Shown here one piece after another: positions 11,978 through 24,200 of a DNA stretch of 64,000 nt. The notes under the pieces were generated by a model. That model was given only the letters and a program-made list of their open reading frames with translations, was not told the origin of the DNA and did not search any database. Both the position numbers and the translations under genes were made by a program. Within the stretch, counting starts at the first letter, position 1; each line of letters begins with the position of its first letter. The stretch is from Archilochus colubris. Taxonomy: Eukaryota; Chordata; Aves; Apodiformes; Trochilidae. The stretch lies in the NCBI GenBank assembly GCA_023079485.1, contig CM041084.1, positions 126,973,292 to 127,037,291 of the forward strand, in the 5' to 3' direction.

Positions 11978-14900
11978 TGTAAAGGCTGCTCATCACTCTG
12001 GAGGCAGGGAGCTAAATTTTGGTATGGAATATTTTTTCATATAAAATACTGTAAGTTTCATAATTTGAAAAGATTTAATTTAGAAATGATAAAGCAGTGA
12101 AGAATGAAGTAATGATCTTACATCTGGAGGGATTAAGACTTCTATCTCTAAATTTGCAGAAGCTATCTGAAAGCAAACACTGAATAGAAATATATTAAAT
12201 TACTGTGAGTGATCCAAATGTCTTAAGTTAAATATTAAAATATATAAATAAATTACAAGTTTTCCCTTTAAAATATGCACGAGGTAATTCAGTGCAAATG
12301 TTAGAACAAGTCTATCTGCTAAAATAGTTACAAGGAACTAGTGGCTATTTTTCCATTTATGCTAATGATAAGAAACATGAAAAGCCAGGTTCATAATTCA
12401 GAGTGTTAATTTTGAGAGGTTCAAAGAACACTTACCTAGATGTGTCTGTCTAGCTAGTCAGCCAGTTTCTTCTCTCCTTTTAAAGAATGAAACACAATCA
12501 TGGACTTGTAGTCCCAGTCTTTTAATTTGCCCCAACCCACACTAAAATATATTTCAATGTAAGCAACACTGGAGGATGATAGGGTTGAATTAACACCTTT
12601 AAACTAAACATACTGCATTCTCTTAAATCCATGGTTTCACTTCTGCCCTCAAGCAATATGTGATTTGTAAATTTGAGACATGCTACCTTTAGGCAGTAGG
12701 CAATCTCTTTAAAAACACTAAAGTAGGCAACATATGGTGGCACTGTGCAATATGAAATTGTTCTAAAGATACAGGTTTCCAGCCTCAGTGGTACAAGCCC
12801 AATTTTAAATAAAACATAGTATCATATGGTTGGTGCTTAAACACTGCAGTAAAAGAAAAAAAAAAAAAAGCTGGCTATATGGTCATCCTCTAAACAACAG
12901 AGGGAAAAGTTTACACATTATACTTGGAAACCCACTGCCTATAAACACACAGTCACCCACTACCTTCCAATACATTAAATACTGAAATATGACAGCTTGT
13001 GCATTTGCAGACCCTTGTAAACTCAAGGATTTTTCTCTTCTTATTTTTACTTTTGGTTTATTCACACAAAACCAACCATTGGTATTTTTGGTGTCAATGC
13101 GTATGTGTATCTCATAAACCACACATTCTATGTTCACATTTTTTTACTACTGAGACCAGCTGGGTCACATTAGTCATGTCAAAGCATGTCAAGGTCTATA
13201 GCATGCAATTCAGTCCAATGTTACGGTGAAGGTGAATCTGTTCCATTGCCCATGCAGAGAGAGGATAGTGGTATTTTAGCTCCAGGACATGACTTTTTAC
13301 TTAAGCCTGCTCTTATTGTCAAAATGTACATACAAATTCCCAAAGCATAACATCACTTCTATCCATTGGTCACAAGGATAAGAAAGAGATCAGAACAGGA
13401 AAATATGTTTTATTACTAGTCATCAATGACCTGATCAGTAGCTTAAGAATTGATTTGAAAAAGCATGGGACTGGACTTGGAAAAGAGAATTTATTACTGT
13501 TCTGGTATGTGCATAATCAGAGTCCAACTTCAATTCCTATTTTTGGTGTTGCAAAAACTGTACAGTTACTTTGGTCTGTAATATAACCTTGCATATGTTG
13601 TACTTCACTTTTTCTGTCTGGAAAATGCAGAACTCCTCTTCATGAGTAATTTTCTTTTAAAACAGGAATGAAGAAAATTATATTAAAGCTTTGCATGCTT
13701 TTGTCTTTGCCCTGTAGCTCCTGTGTATTCTTCTTCCCACAGGTGGACTTCAATAAGAATATTCTTGAGTGTTCTTTACACTAACAACTCTGATCAGTCC
13801 TTAATTATAAATGCCTCTTGCCTTGATTTGGATGTTTCTTAGGCTCAGGGTCCTAGCATGGGACCTATGGTAGTGGAGACAGCTCAGCTGGACAGTATTC
13901 TGGTAAGAAAGTGGCTAAAGAGACATCGAGAACCTGGATTTCTTATCCATAATAATTGTTCAGATTTTTTGCCCCATCATCAGTGGTGCCAGACTCATGT
14001 GTAGTCCTCATCCATGGAAAGTTGGTAGTGCTATGATCCTCTGAGAATCATGGCACTGGATTAATCAAGACTTCTAAGAAGAAGCATCAGCATATTCCTG
14101 TGGCAAACATTTTCTTTACAGGCAGATGACCTCTATCTAGGCTTGTTCTTTAAAACTGCGTATTAAAGGTGTTTAGATATCTAATACTCATTGGCTTCCA
14201 TGAATCTAGACACATCACTCTGAAATTCTGACTCTTATCCATGTGACTATTATAGGGTTAGGGCATGGCTTGCCCTTGTCCAGTTCCCATCCCTATTTGA
14301 TCATATTCCTTTGCCAATTAGGAATGATAAATCAAAGATGAAAACAGTGAAAACTCACATATAAGCTAGAAATGTTTGGTTAACTTTGAGAAGTTTTCTT
14401 TTTTTCCAAGTGAAAACCTTTTGAACCTTGTTTGCTGAGCATTTCCCTGTGACATCAAGATCAGAACATCATTTCATGTTGACAGTCCTTTCCTGTTGAA
14501 GCTAGGGCCTCCTTTGGGCAGATGAGTGACATGGTGCCCTCATCTTATCTAGAGCATTGTGACACCCAGGTTAATTAGCTAGGGCAATTACACCAGTTCT
14601 GTGGTTGATATGTGACTGGCAGTAAAATAAATACATTGATATTATTTAACTTCTGTACATGTTCTCTTGCATGTAGGTCTCTCCACTGAGCATATTCCCT
14701 ATTCACCTACTTTTGCATCTCACTTGTTATTTAAGTATGTTGTGTAATTATTGGACCTGTGACTTCTAACTGGATTTCTGGAAAAATAGATGGGCTCCTC
14801 CTTTTACACAACTAGGTATAGCTGTGCTGGAGTGTAATGAGCAGAGAGCTTTTACAAGAGATATTGATCTTACTCTTGCTTTTATTTTACTTGTTATGGT

Positions 14901-17540
14901 ACTAATTGGTCAGGGTTGTTCATCTAACAAACAGAAGAATGAGACTACACATGGACTACAGTCAAAGTAATGATGCCAGATAAATATTTTGTCACTATTA
15001 TCAATAATGGCAATTATGGAGTTCCCTTTATTTCAACAGAAATAAACACATGTAAGTCCTTACAAAAGACATATCTCAACTTGAAAAATTCAAGCACAAC
15101 TGCAAGTTAGATCTCCTATGAGAGAGGAAAAGATGAGTCAGGAAAAAATAACATGATATGACTTTTCTTCATGGTTTCTATCAACATTAACGTGCTTCTG
15201 TTCATGGCGTATAGTAAAAATTTGTATAGTCTGAGAAACAGATACATGCAAGTTAGTGAAAGAAATAGCTATATGATCCTTACTAAACCTGAACAGTTGC
15301 TTGTTCTACTTCGACTTCTGATATTTTATTCCAAATAATGTCTTCTTATAGCCCCTGGTAACATAATAATTCTCAGTGAGAGTCAACTTTGTTTTAGCTT
15401 ACAGAGTCTTTTTTTTCAAGAGTCAAAATCCAAAAGGAGTCTTTGCTAACTTGCAAAGCTTGGACTGCAATTAGGTTCATTTTTCAATTAATCAGTGATT
15501 CCATCCACATAGCCAATCCAGTATTTGGATACATGTCCTTGGAAAAGCTCCCAAAAGCAGAACACAGTTATCATGTTTACACCCACAGTGTATCAAGTCT
15601 ACCTGGAAATGACAAACCACACGTTTAGCTGGTAACCCACACATACAAGTGCTGTCACCTGTGAATACAGTGCATTATAATGAGGTATGAAAACTGTATT
15701 TGCTGAATAAAATCAGATGAAAGAATGCTTGCAGGGCTGCAAAAATTCTGGTAATATTCCCAGAAGACATTGTGACAGTCTTTCTCCTGCTCCTGCTCCC
15801 CTCTCCCACTCATAGAAACCAGGTAGAACTATAAGCTAGTGGATTGTGCTTCAAAGTTTAAGTGTGATGTTTGATTAAAGCCTCAAAACTTTAGAGTAGT
15901 TTGGCCTGTACTCACATTTTCACAAGATAAAGTAATTTTTGTGGTATTTCTTGGCAGTGGCTATAAATCAGGTGAAACATGAAAATTTTAATTAAATTTT
16001 ATCAGACCTCAGGGACTGTCCAGAAGAGAAAATCAAAAAAAAGTGAAATATTTTAAATATTGCAATAGATGTATATAAATTTTGTATGTACTTTTATGCA
16101 GCAATGGCTTTTACAGAAATGCTTTACAGTACAGAAAATGTTCCTATTTCTGTAGAGTACTGTCCCAAACCTCCAAGGTAAGCATGTCTCTGCGTAGAGA
16201 ATACACTGCAAAAAATAGGTGGTAGATTTGGCAAGACTCTCTTTTTTGTGTGTGTCTGGCTAACACAAACAGGATCACACATGTGAGCTTTATTTCAGAC
16301 CTCTCGTAAATACAGAGCAGAGGAAATGTTCTCATGAACCCCTGCAAAGAGAAACCATCAAAATTCACCTCTGAGTTGTAAAACAGTGTCACATGCTTCA
16401 GGTGCTATGATGTATTCCTACTTGCAAATGTCCTTATGCTGTCTGGATTTCATAAATCAGATTGCAGAACAAAAGAAAATTGACATAGAAGGAGACTGAT
16501 AAACTGTCCAGTTCATCTCAGTTCCACTGCCACATGTTTCCATCTCTTTTGTCAGCCCTTCTTTCAAATGGGCCAAGTGGTGAGGCTTACATGGTATCTT
16601 ACAATTTTATGCCATTGTTTAATACATCTCATTGTCTGGGAATTTTCTCTTCTTGTACAACATGAAGTTCCTCTGCTTTAATTTAATACAGTAATTTCTT
16701 GCAATACCTCTTCTGTCCCAGGAATAAATATTTAATCTTTCACTAGAGGTTTTAATAATTTCAATAATAGTCAAAATGAATTGAGCATTTGCATGGATAA
16801 TAGAAATATCTGGAATCATTTTATCTGGGGACAACGTGGACTTTAGGAATAAGATAAAACATTTGCATGAAGTTTTTTTATGACTAGAAATTTTTTTACT
16901 TTTTACAACCAGAAATTATGAAGGGACCTTGAATGCAGGATGGGTCTTGCACGGCTCCTCTGTTGTTCTTTAGCTTTCCCTGTTCCTGTTCCTGCTGTGT
17001 ATGGTCCACCATCAGAGATGAAGTGCTCGGAGTATTCTGTGACTTTGGGATCTACAAGGTCTTCAAAGATTACTCTGGTCTGATACTTCCCACATTCTTA
17101 TAACAGAAAAACAGAAATTTTTCAGCAATAGGAAACACAGATCCTATGAGTTTCTGAGTGATCATTGGTAATCCTTGGTTGTTAGAGGGGGAAGAAAGGA
17201 GGGAAAAATCTTTTAAACAGGAACATTTAATATTTTTTCATATCTATCCTTAAAAGTATATATTAACATTGTAACTTGAGTCTAGTGTCAGCTGAAACCA
17301 GGAGTATCACATGTGCTTGCTCACTACTCTGAGTGATAGAAACTTGTTGTTTCTTACCACACTTGAAATTCTCCCCAACTCTCCACAGTCCCTAATAACA
17401 TCCTGGACATGTAACTTCATCTATATTCATGAGAGTGCAGATGCAGCCAAATTAGTGGCAGCAAAGCACATTTTACACTGAAGAAAATACAATCTGTCTT
17501 TTTTTTTATTATTCTTTTCATATAAAAAAAAAAGTTTTAT
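11978..17540. other. Long AT-rich non-coding stretch
   Basis: I see only AT-rich single-copy-looking sequence, with a 14-A run at 12856-12869. Open frames (for example 12883-13137 on the minus strand, 15443-15628 on the plus strand, 16144-16392 on the minus strand) are short and lack recognisable motifs. No transposon family was recognised. Confidence 0.5.
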
Positions 17541-17559
17541 TTAAAAAAATCAGACTAAG

Positions 17560-17830
17560 ATTTAAATTCAGCACCACCCGTTGCAAAAGTCTGTTTAAAA
17601 ATGCACAGCTGGCTTGATGATGAGTGACAAATCAAAAGTCAGAGTGAAACTTCCCAATCATCTGAGCCCTTGCCACCCGATTAGCAGAAGAAAATCAGGG
17701 CAGATGGAGGGAGACGCAGCAGTTCGGAGGGAACAGATGGCCACTACGAACTTGATATATGAAATTAATAACACTTTCTCAAATACAATTAGTAGCAGGA
17801 ATACATTACCTGAATTTTCATAACTGTGAG
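17560..17830. promoter_or_regulatory. Enhancer-like non-repetitive block (candidate)
   Basis: This block stands out from its flanks by balanced composition, no homopolymers and dense transcription-factor-type words: CAGCTG near 17608, GATGAGTGACA (TALE/AP-1-like) near 17619, GATTAG near 17680, two CAGATGG E-boxes near 17703 and 17735, and ATTAATAAC near 17766. Such texture is typical of conserved non-coding elements near developmental genes. No alignment was possible here, so conservation is only inferred. An open frame of 69 codons spans it (17614-17823) but shows no domain. Confidence 0.3.
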
Positions 17831-18839
17831 GAAGCTGACATTAAAAGAGGTTTTTCAGATTAACAGTCAATATAACATTGATATTTGGAGAGAAATAAAA
17901 AATTATATGGAAAGCAATAAGGACCTTTCTGGTTTTTGTGCTATAACTGATTATGAGAGCCCAGCTGTATAAAGCCTGTGTGATTCTATAGTTTGAAACT
18001 CCCCAGATATGTGGTTTTATGATTAACTCATTTATTTTTTAACTCAAAGACAGGTGCCATGAGGTTTCACACAGATTCTGACTGTGTCACGAGAATCCAT
18101 ATTACAGTAAATATTTCTTCTGTCCTTACTGCCAAAGGCTTATATAAATCTGGAATATAATTTTCAGAAGTAAAGACTGGTTTTGGAAATTTATATTAAG
18201 ATATCTTAATATATCCATACATCCCGTGTTTAGATACCTCCTGAAAATAAGGTCCATTTCATTTGCCTTTAATTAGGCATCCAAGATAATCAGCCTGCTT
18301 TGAGAATGCTCATTCCTGCTTTTATAGCTAGTCTGTTCAGAGAGGAGAGGATTCAGAAGGAGAACAAGGAAAAACATGTAATACATTTCAAAGCCTGACT
18401 CATGGCTTGGGAAGAAACAACATTACAACACTGCACATAAGCCAGCTCAGTGGATTGCACTGACACACGTCGCCTGGGTGAGTGGATGACAAGGATCTTG
18501 CCTGTTTCCCTACATGCCCTGGCATATCTAGAAGGATGATTTAGGAGGTGTTTCTTTAATCACCTCTACTGCCACTTTTTCATAAACCAGTGGTGGCAGA
18601 ATCAGCTGTGAGGTCATTTTCTCAGCTAAGAAGAAAGTGTTACAAAGAGAATTAATAAAAACAAATACTGACACTCTCCTGAAGCAACAGAAGTAACAAT
18701 TATTGTCTTCAAGCTAAAATTGGTCTTTCCAGAATGTATACATGCATGTGTATACACACACCAAAGAAAGCATTTTATTTTTCCTCATGAGTGATTTTTT
18801 TACTTCAATGTAATAATGGTTACTGGAGAACATTAAATT
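17831..18839. other. AT-rich non-coding stretch
   Basis: No gene or transposon was recognised. Short patches such as 18240-18310 (TTTAATTAGGCA) and 18440-18490 (ACACACGTCGCC) look non-repetitive and could belong to the same regulatory domain as the block before, but carry nothing decisive. Confidence 0.4.
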
Positions 18840-18912
18840 TGGGGTTGGATCCTGCTATCATTTATATTGGTTTATCAAGGTGAAGTCCAGATGGATATAA
18901 AGGACATTCTGA
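18840..18912. repeat. Relic of an old amniote dispersed repeat (candidate)
   Basis: The words ggatcctgct, atttatattgg and aaggtgaagtcc follow, with substitutions, a pattern I know from turtle, crocodile and bird genomes (roughly: tcctgct, ttacactgg, agtaactccattgaagtcaatgg). The match is by eye and short. Three similar relics lie at 19760, 35040 and 48775. The family type (DNA transposon or SINE) is not settled here. Confidence 0.25.
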
Positions 18913-19130
18913 AGAAGCCAAGACGGGATTGGAAGTGCAAGAGTTATTGTAGAAACATTTTCCTGAGATGGTCTGAAATAAACAATGTCATTTTTAGTCT
19001 ACAGGAATTAAACAGTTTATTTTGCATAGAACTCTCTTGAATGCCCTAAGGGAACCTTTTAATCCTTTGCTACCTGTTACCCAGGATGATAAAGAAATGT
19101 AACTGTGTTTGTTCCTTTCACTTTCACACA

Positions 19131-19345
19131 ATAGTCACTTTTTTCCCCCTTTCCTTTCTGTTTTGTTATTTTCTTTATTGTCGTTTCCCCAGTCATAGCC
19201 GACAGATGCAAATGCAATTTGTTTATGAATCACAGCACATATTTATGTGAATATACCATATGAATATGCTTGCAGTATGATTTCAGCTGGGTGAATACTG
19301 CAAAAAATGATTTGCAAACACTGCTATGAATAAAGGGTATGATAC
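19131..19345. promoter_or_regulatory. Enhancer-like block with POU octamer (candidate)
   Basis: A perfect octamer ATGCAAAT lies at 19206-19213, within non-repetitive sequence that also holds AATTTGTTTATGAATCAC (a forkhead-like TTGTTTAT), two CATATTTATGTG/CATATGAAT type words and TGATTTGCAAAC. The pattern suggests a conserved non-coding element bound by POU and forkhead factors. That is inference from motif content. There is no open frame of note inside the core. Confidence 0.3.
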
Positions 19346-19759
19346 AAATCTCCTTGCAATCCATGGGATGACTCCTGTTGGCTTCCAGGAATCTGGCTCA
19401 AGCTCCAAGCCAAGACTTTCCATTCAAAGGAATTCTTTCTTGCTGGCTGTCTGTTGTTCATGTTTATCCAGGCAGAGCTTTGTTCTTGCAAATAGTGGGG
19501 AAAAGCTGCCACTTGGGATATCTGCACAAATACATGATTTTTTTCTATGAATACTTATGGTCATAAGGAAGTGTTATCAAAGTAAGAATCTATGAGTAAT
19601 CATTAATAATAATGGACACAGCAATAAACTATGGAGAGTTCAGGAGTCATCAACACATGTGTTTTATCTAGTTCTTCAAACAAAGATTTTTCTGTCACAA
19701 ATAGAGCTGTCAGTCCAATATTAGGAGGCAACAGAACTGTGTCTATAACAAACAGGTAG
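19346..19759. other. Non-coding, nothing recognised
   Basis: Three overlapping open frames on both strands (19324-19566) are mutual shadows of a stop-poor stretch and show no family motif. No repeat was recognised. Confidence 0.45.
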
Positions 19760-19832
19760 AGCCTGACCTCATGCTCCCTGAAGTCAACAGCACATTTCCC
19801 ACTAACTTCAACAAAGGCAGGATCAAGATTGT
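19760..19832. repeat. Relic of an old amniote dispersed repeat (candidate)
   Basis: It reads gcctgacctc, atgctccctgaagtcaac, cccactaacttcaac, ggcaggatcaag. This corresponds to the recurring archosaur/turtle pattern of ctcccattgaagtcaatgg, tcccattgacttcaatggg and aggatc blocks in the same order. Divergence is high, as expected for a very old insertion. Identification is from memory of the pattern, not from a search. Confidence 0.35.
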
Positions 19833-21180
19833 TCTCAGCACTGTAACTTACAAAAAATGTTGAAAATAGAAATGAACTTGGGCTTTAGGTTTCAGGGTTT
19901 TTAAGTATTTCCTGATTCCTTTACATTTCAGTTCTGCAAGGTGTCATTTCAATAGATGTTGAACTCACAGGACCTTATAGAACTGGGCCACTGCCAAAGG
20001 TCATAGCTGTTAATCAGACTTCTGTTCATGGACAATGTCTATTGTCTTTACTACGATAAGCAGGATTTGGCCAGAAGCACCATTTCTCACACCAGACACA
20101 CAGCAAGATGATTAGCATCAAAGTCTAATGAACAGTAATGAGAAAAAGTGTTCCAACAACAGAATGAAAATGCTTTTTAGTGCAAATGTTAAAACATCTC
20201 TTTTTGGATTCCCACTGCCAACATTTAAGTTGCAGAAATTGTTAATGTTTATTCCTCAGTTCTCTAAACTCTTTACAACTTCTTCCAGTCTTGTCTTTTT
20301 CACTTCTCTGCATGGCAGAAAATGTCTACAGACGACGATATAAACTGGCACCAAAGAAAATCTTCCTATGTTTTTAAACTTTTGCTGTTCACTTGACTCA
20401 ATGACCTGGTGGTATTGTCCAGAATTGCTTTAACCAGTTCCAGGCAGTGGAGACAGAAATTCCTTTCATTCATCAACAGATAAGGAGTTTTGACAACTCT
20501 CCCTTGGGAGCAAGAGGGGAAAAAAAAAAAGCAAGAAGAGATTACAATGTAATAATGCAAAAAACACATTCAAGGATCCAAAGAAAGACTGAAGGAAGCT
20601 GTAGGGCTGCTTGGGCAGACAGGGAGACTGCTATCAGAATTGAACAAGAGAAAATCCAGATCCCCCTTCTACTCCTCTACCTGTTTCTTCTCAATGTCAC
20701 TATCAGTGCACACAGTGATATAAAACAGGTCCAACAAGTATTCCAGTAACTCCTCAGGACCACCAGGGCAAAAACAAAAACATTCAGGGCTTGACACTTA
20801 ACCAAGGCAACATGCCAAGCTTATCACATGTGAAAAAGCCTTGTAGAGGAAAATAATCATCTTCATGTTCACAGGGCCTGGGTGTTAACTCTCCAGAGAG
20901 TCTCCAGTATTTTCCACTATTTTGACTGTTGCAGCTGGGGGGTTTATTTGCACAGAAATTCAGACATCTAAACAGATTTCTATTAACTAGAGAGCATGGG
21001 AAGGAGTCAGAAATTTCTCTTTTGCATAATAGCACTGAGTAGAGACAGGGTGCTTTCTTGTTACTGCAGAGCCTTGCTTGGTGAGATGACCTGAAGCACA
21101 ACCATCTTTCTACGTGAACCAGAAATTGCTTGAGGAGCCAAGCAGAGGACAGCAGTTCCATTGGTCACATCCTTGAAACA
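19833..21180. other. Non-coding, no gene seen
   Basis: Single-copy-looking sequence. Open frames at 20447-20749 on the plus strand and 20784-21161 on the minus strand (125 codons) have no recognisable domain, biased codon choice or splice context. Confidence 0.45.
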
Positions 21181-21266
21181 GTTTGGTTTTTGGTTTTTTT
21201 TTTGGTTGTTTTTTTGTTGTTGTTGTTGTTTTGTTTGTTTTTGTTTTTGGTTTTGATTTTGTTTCA
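21181..21266. repeat. T/G-rich low-complexity tract
   Basis: An 86-bp tract made only of T and G for most of its length, with (TTG)n in the middle and TTTTG units around it. Read on the minus strand it is an A/C tract, which gives long open frames their glutamine/lysine/asparagine runs (the 164-codon frame 21061-21555 on the minus strand). Probably a decayed A-rich tail or microsatellite. Confidence 0.8.
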
Positions 21267-24200
21267 GTGGAACATAGTGAGGAAAAAATAAACTCTCAAA
21301 CTCGGTATAAAAATAACTTGTACCAACAAACTGTAGTGACCCCAGACAAGACATGGGGCTCCTGCCCAGCTGACTGCCAGTATTTGCTTCATGTCTTTTT
21401 CCACCTCTTATGCCTGGAGCCTCCAGATCCAATGCCAACACATTTGGTAATGACACCTCACTCAAAATGTTCTTTTTGGCTCCCTCCCAAGATCTCTGGG
21501 AGGAGGTGGAGGGCTGGTTTTCCACTAGCCATGAACAAGGAAGATCCAAATTCAAGTTCCTGTTCTGCCAGATTCAGGGTATGAATGAGAGTCTACTCTT
21601 ACATGTCGGACTTCCCCTTTGCTCCTCTCTCCCTGAATCCCAGAGCAGTCACACACACACAGAGCTTGATCATAGCTCACTGTTTCTCTGCTGTTTACTG
21701 CTAAACATGAACAAGCAAAGATTGTTGCTAAAACTCTTGTAGTAGTAAATCAGGGCCAACTTTGAATTGATCATCCAGTGTTATTTAAAGGTAGCATGCA
21801 GTCAGTCTATTGGCACCTGAAGATGCATTCTCCTGCACAATGCTGAAAGCCCTGGTTCTTCAGCCTTTAATCACAAGCAAGTATTAGAAATTAATCAATG
21901 GTATTTACAAATATCATATGTGGACACACAGCCATTTAAGAAAGTATCACTACTTTTAATTGGGTGCCTCCAAACCTATTAGAATTGTGGCTTTTCTTCC
22001 ATTGAACACTATTTCATTTGTCCTCACTAGGTACCTATCGCCTGTATCTTGAGTTCCCCTCCAATATAATTCAAAATTTGGACATGATTCTCTGAAACAC
22101 TTCAGATGCACTGAATACTTGCTGAGTACTCAGATCTTCACAGAACAGCGATACTCAGCTCCACAGATTATCAGAACTTCTAATATTTGAGAAATCATGA
22201 TCATTAGGAAGAAAACTCACAAGTACTTTTCAAAGCCACAAGTTTTTTTCACCCCTATCTGCTTTTTGGTTGGGCAAATCAAAGAGGTAAAGGCAAAGAT
22301 GAGGGCATTATTTGAATATTCTCAGGAAAAAGCTTCATGAGACTCCTTATTGAGGGAACATGGGAGTTGCATACATTAATTCTACCTGATGCTGCAGTGG
22401 CTTTGAACTATTAATTTAATCAGCATCTAACATCAGCATATTTAAGAGTATAAACTTTAATTTCTCACTGGAACAAAGTGGAATGACACTGACAACTACA
22501 AATAAAAGAGATACAGACTCACCGGCTGCCCCAGCTAAAATCATCAACTGCTTCAAAATAATTTTCAATAATGTCAGTTAAAAAAAAATAAAAAGAGAAG
22601 TCCAACATGCTTTTTGAAGAGGATGCTTCTGAGCAGTGGGAATATCAACAAGCTTCTAAGGATGAAGAATCAGTAGGATTACTGCTAAAGGAACATAGCT
22701 TGGTTACTACACAAAGGATCTCCATTATATCTTTACATTTCTTTTATGAAATATTCTTGATCTTTTCCTGCAGGTAAAGACAATGTTAGTTAGGAAACGC
22801 TAAGTTTTGTTCTGTTATTTTCCTAAGCAATCAGTTACAGAGACTCCAATTGCTGAGGGAACTGTGAGGGCTTTGTAGAGATCACCTCAATCTTTGCCAC
22901 ACATCATATAACCTCTAAGGTAGAGTAACAGTTGTAGACTGGAAGAAATACCTGAATTTTTTACATATGTCTTATGCTATGGGTTTGCAATGATGTATTA
23001 TACCAGTAAATAAATATCATGGCCCTTACAATTAAGTCAACAAACTGAATGAAGCCACTTGTTCTTCTAGGTGAGAAGCAAAAGGCACTAATTCCTTCCC
23101 TGACTGTTTTTTATAGAACTATAGTATCATAGTATCAAAAGTAAATCTTCTCTTTGTCTTTCAGGAAGAATAAATAATCAGATTGGCAGCTTCAAACAGA
23201 ACTTCCTCTTTCCAGCCAGCAAAACTGCTGCATCCCTTTTGCCTAATTGTTCTTTTTGGGGTTTCTGTGGATGGTGAGCTACACACTCGTGGAGCTTGCC
23301 TTTGCCTGGAGTTAGTCTGAGCATTACTCCTCTGACCTTATACTTTCTCTCCTTCCCTCTCTGAAGAACTTGCTTTCCTGTGTTCCAGTTTCCTGGCCCA
23401 TCTGCTGCCCTCCCACACGTGGCAGAGGGCAACAGATGGGTGATAATCATGCGGAAAAAGGCAAATGGAGGCCATGCGGAGGGGAAATGCAGCTCTGTGG
23501 CATCATGCCCTGGCAAGGAAAAGCCACCACAAGTCATCCACCACACACACACCACGAATCCCTCAGTGACATGTAAGGCGTGTGGCTGGTTGGAGTAGGA
23601 GCACTTTGGGACACTGCCAGTGCTGGGTGGATGGTTTCCACTGGTAAACATTGTCATTTATGGTACAGCAGTCCCCAGAAATAAGTGAAGCACACCTTGT
23701 CCTTAACTTCAAGAAAGGCTCCATCCGCCACTTTTGTATGAGAGCAGAGATTATATTTCATGGTGTCTCATTTAGTGCTTCTTTGGTGCACAGACACAGA
23801 AGTTAGAAGTGGAATAAGGTCAGTGAGCTCATGCTGGGTGGAAGAAGGCATACACGTAACAACAGCTGACATATTTGCACAGGTTTGAATCCTATAGGTT
23901 TGGCCTGAAGTGTACAGAAGTTCATCTGCTTCTAATGACACCTTGTTATGACATGTAAAGACATAGGCAGAAAGGGACAGAAGAGATGGACTTGGTGGTG
24001 TTGGTCAGAGGGTGTCTGATACGTCATAGGTATAAAGATGATATTCAAGAAAAACAACAAAAAAGAAGAAAATGTGGTATAAGGACATTGTCAGCAGAGG
24101 AGCTGTTAATGTATATATACTGGGAAATTCTTCCTGGTAAGTTGATGCATGGATACCTCAAGAACATTAAGAAGAGTACAGAGAAGATTTTGCTCATATG

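Noticed and set aside
21061..21555. 164-codon minus-strand open frame, the longest in the window
   Set aside because: Its middle is the translation of the T/G low-complexity tract (lysine, glutamine, asparagine runs); no domain, and overlapping plus frames are equally open.
23105..23140. Possible CR1 terminus (ctatagtatcatagtatc)
   Set aside because: The neighbouring sequence on either side does not continue into CR1 3' sequence.
23178..23657. 159-codon minus-strand open frame
   Set aside because: No recognisable domain or compositional bias; two plus frames overlap it; no splice or promoter context.
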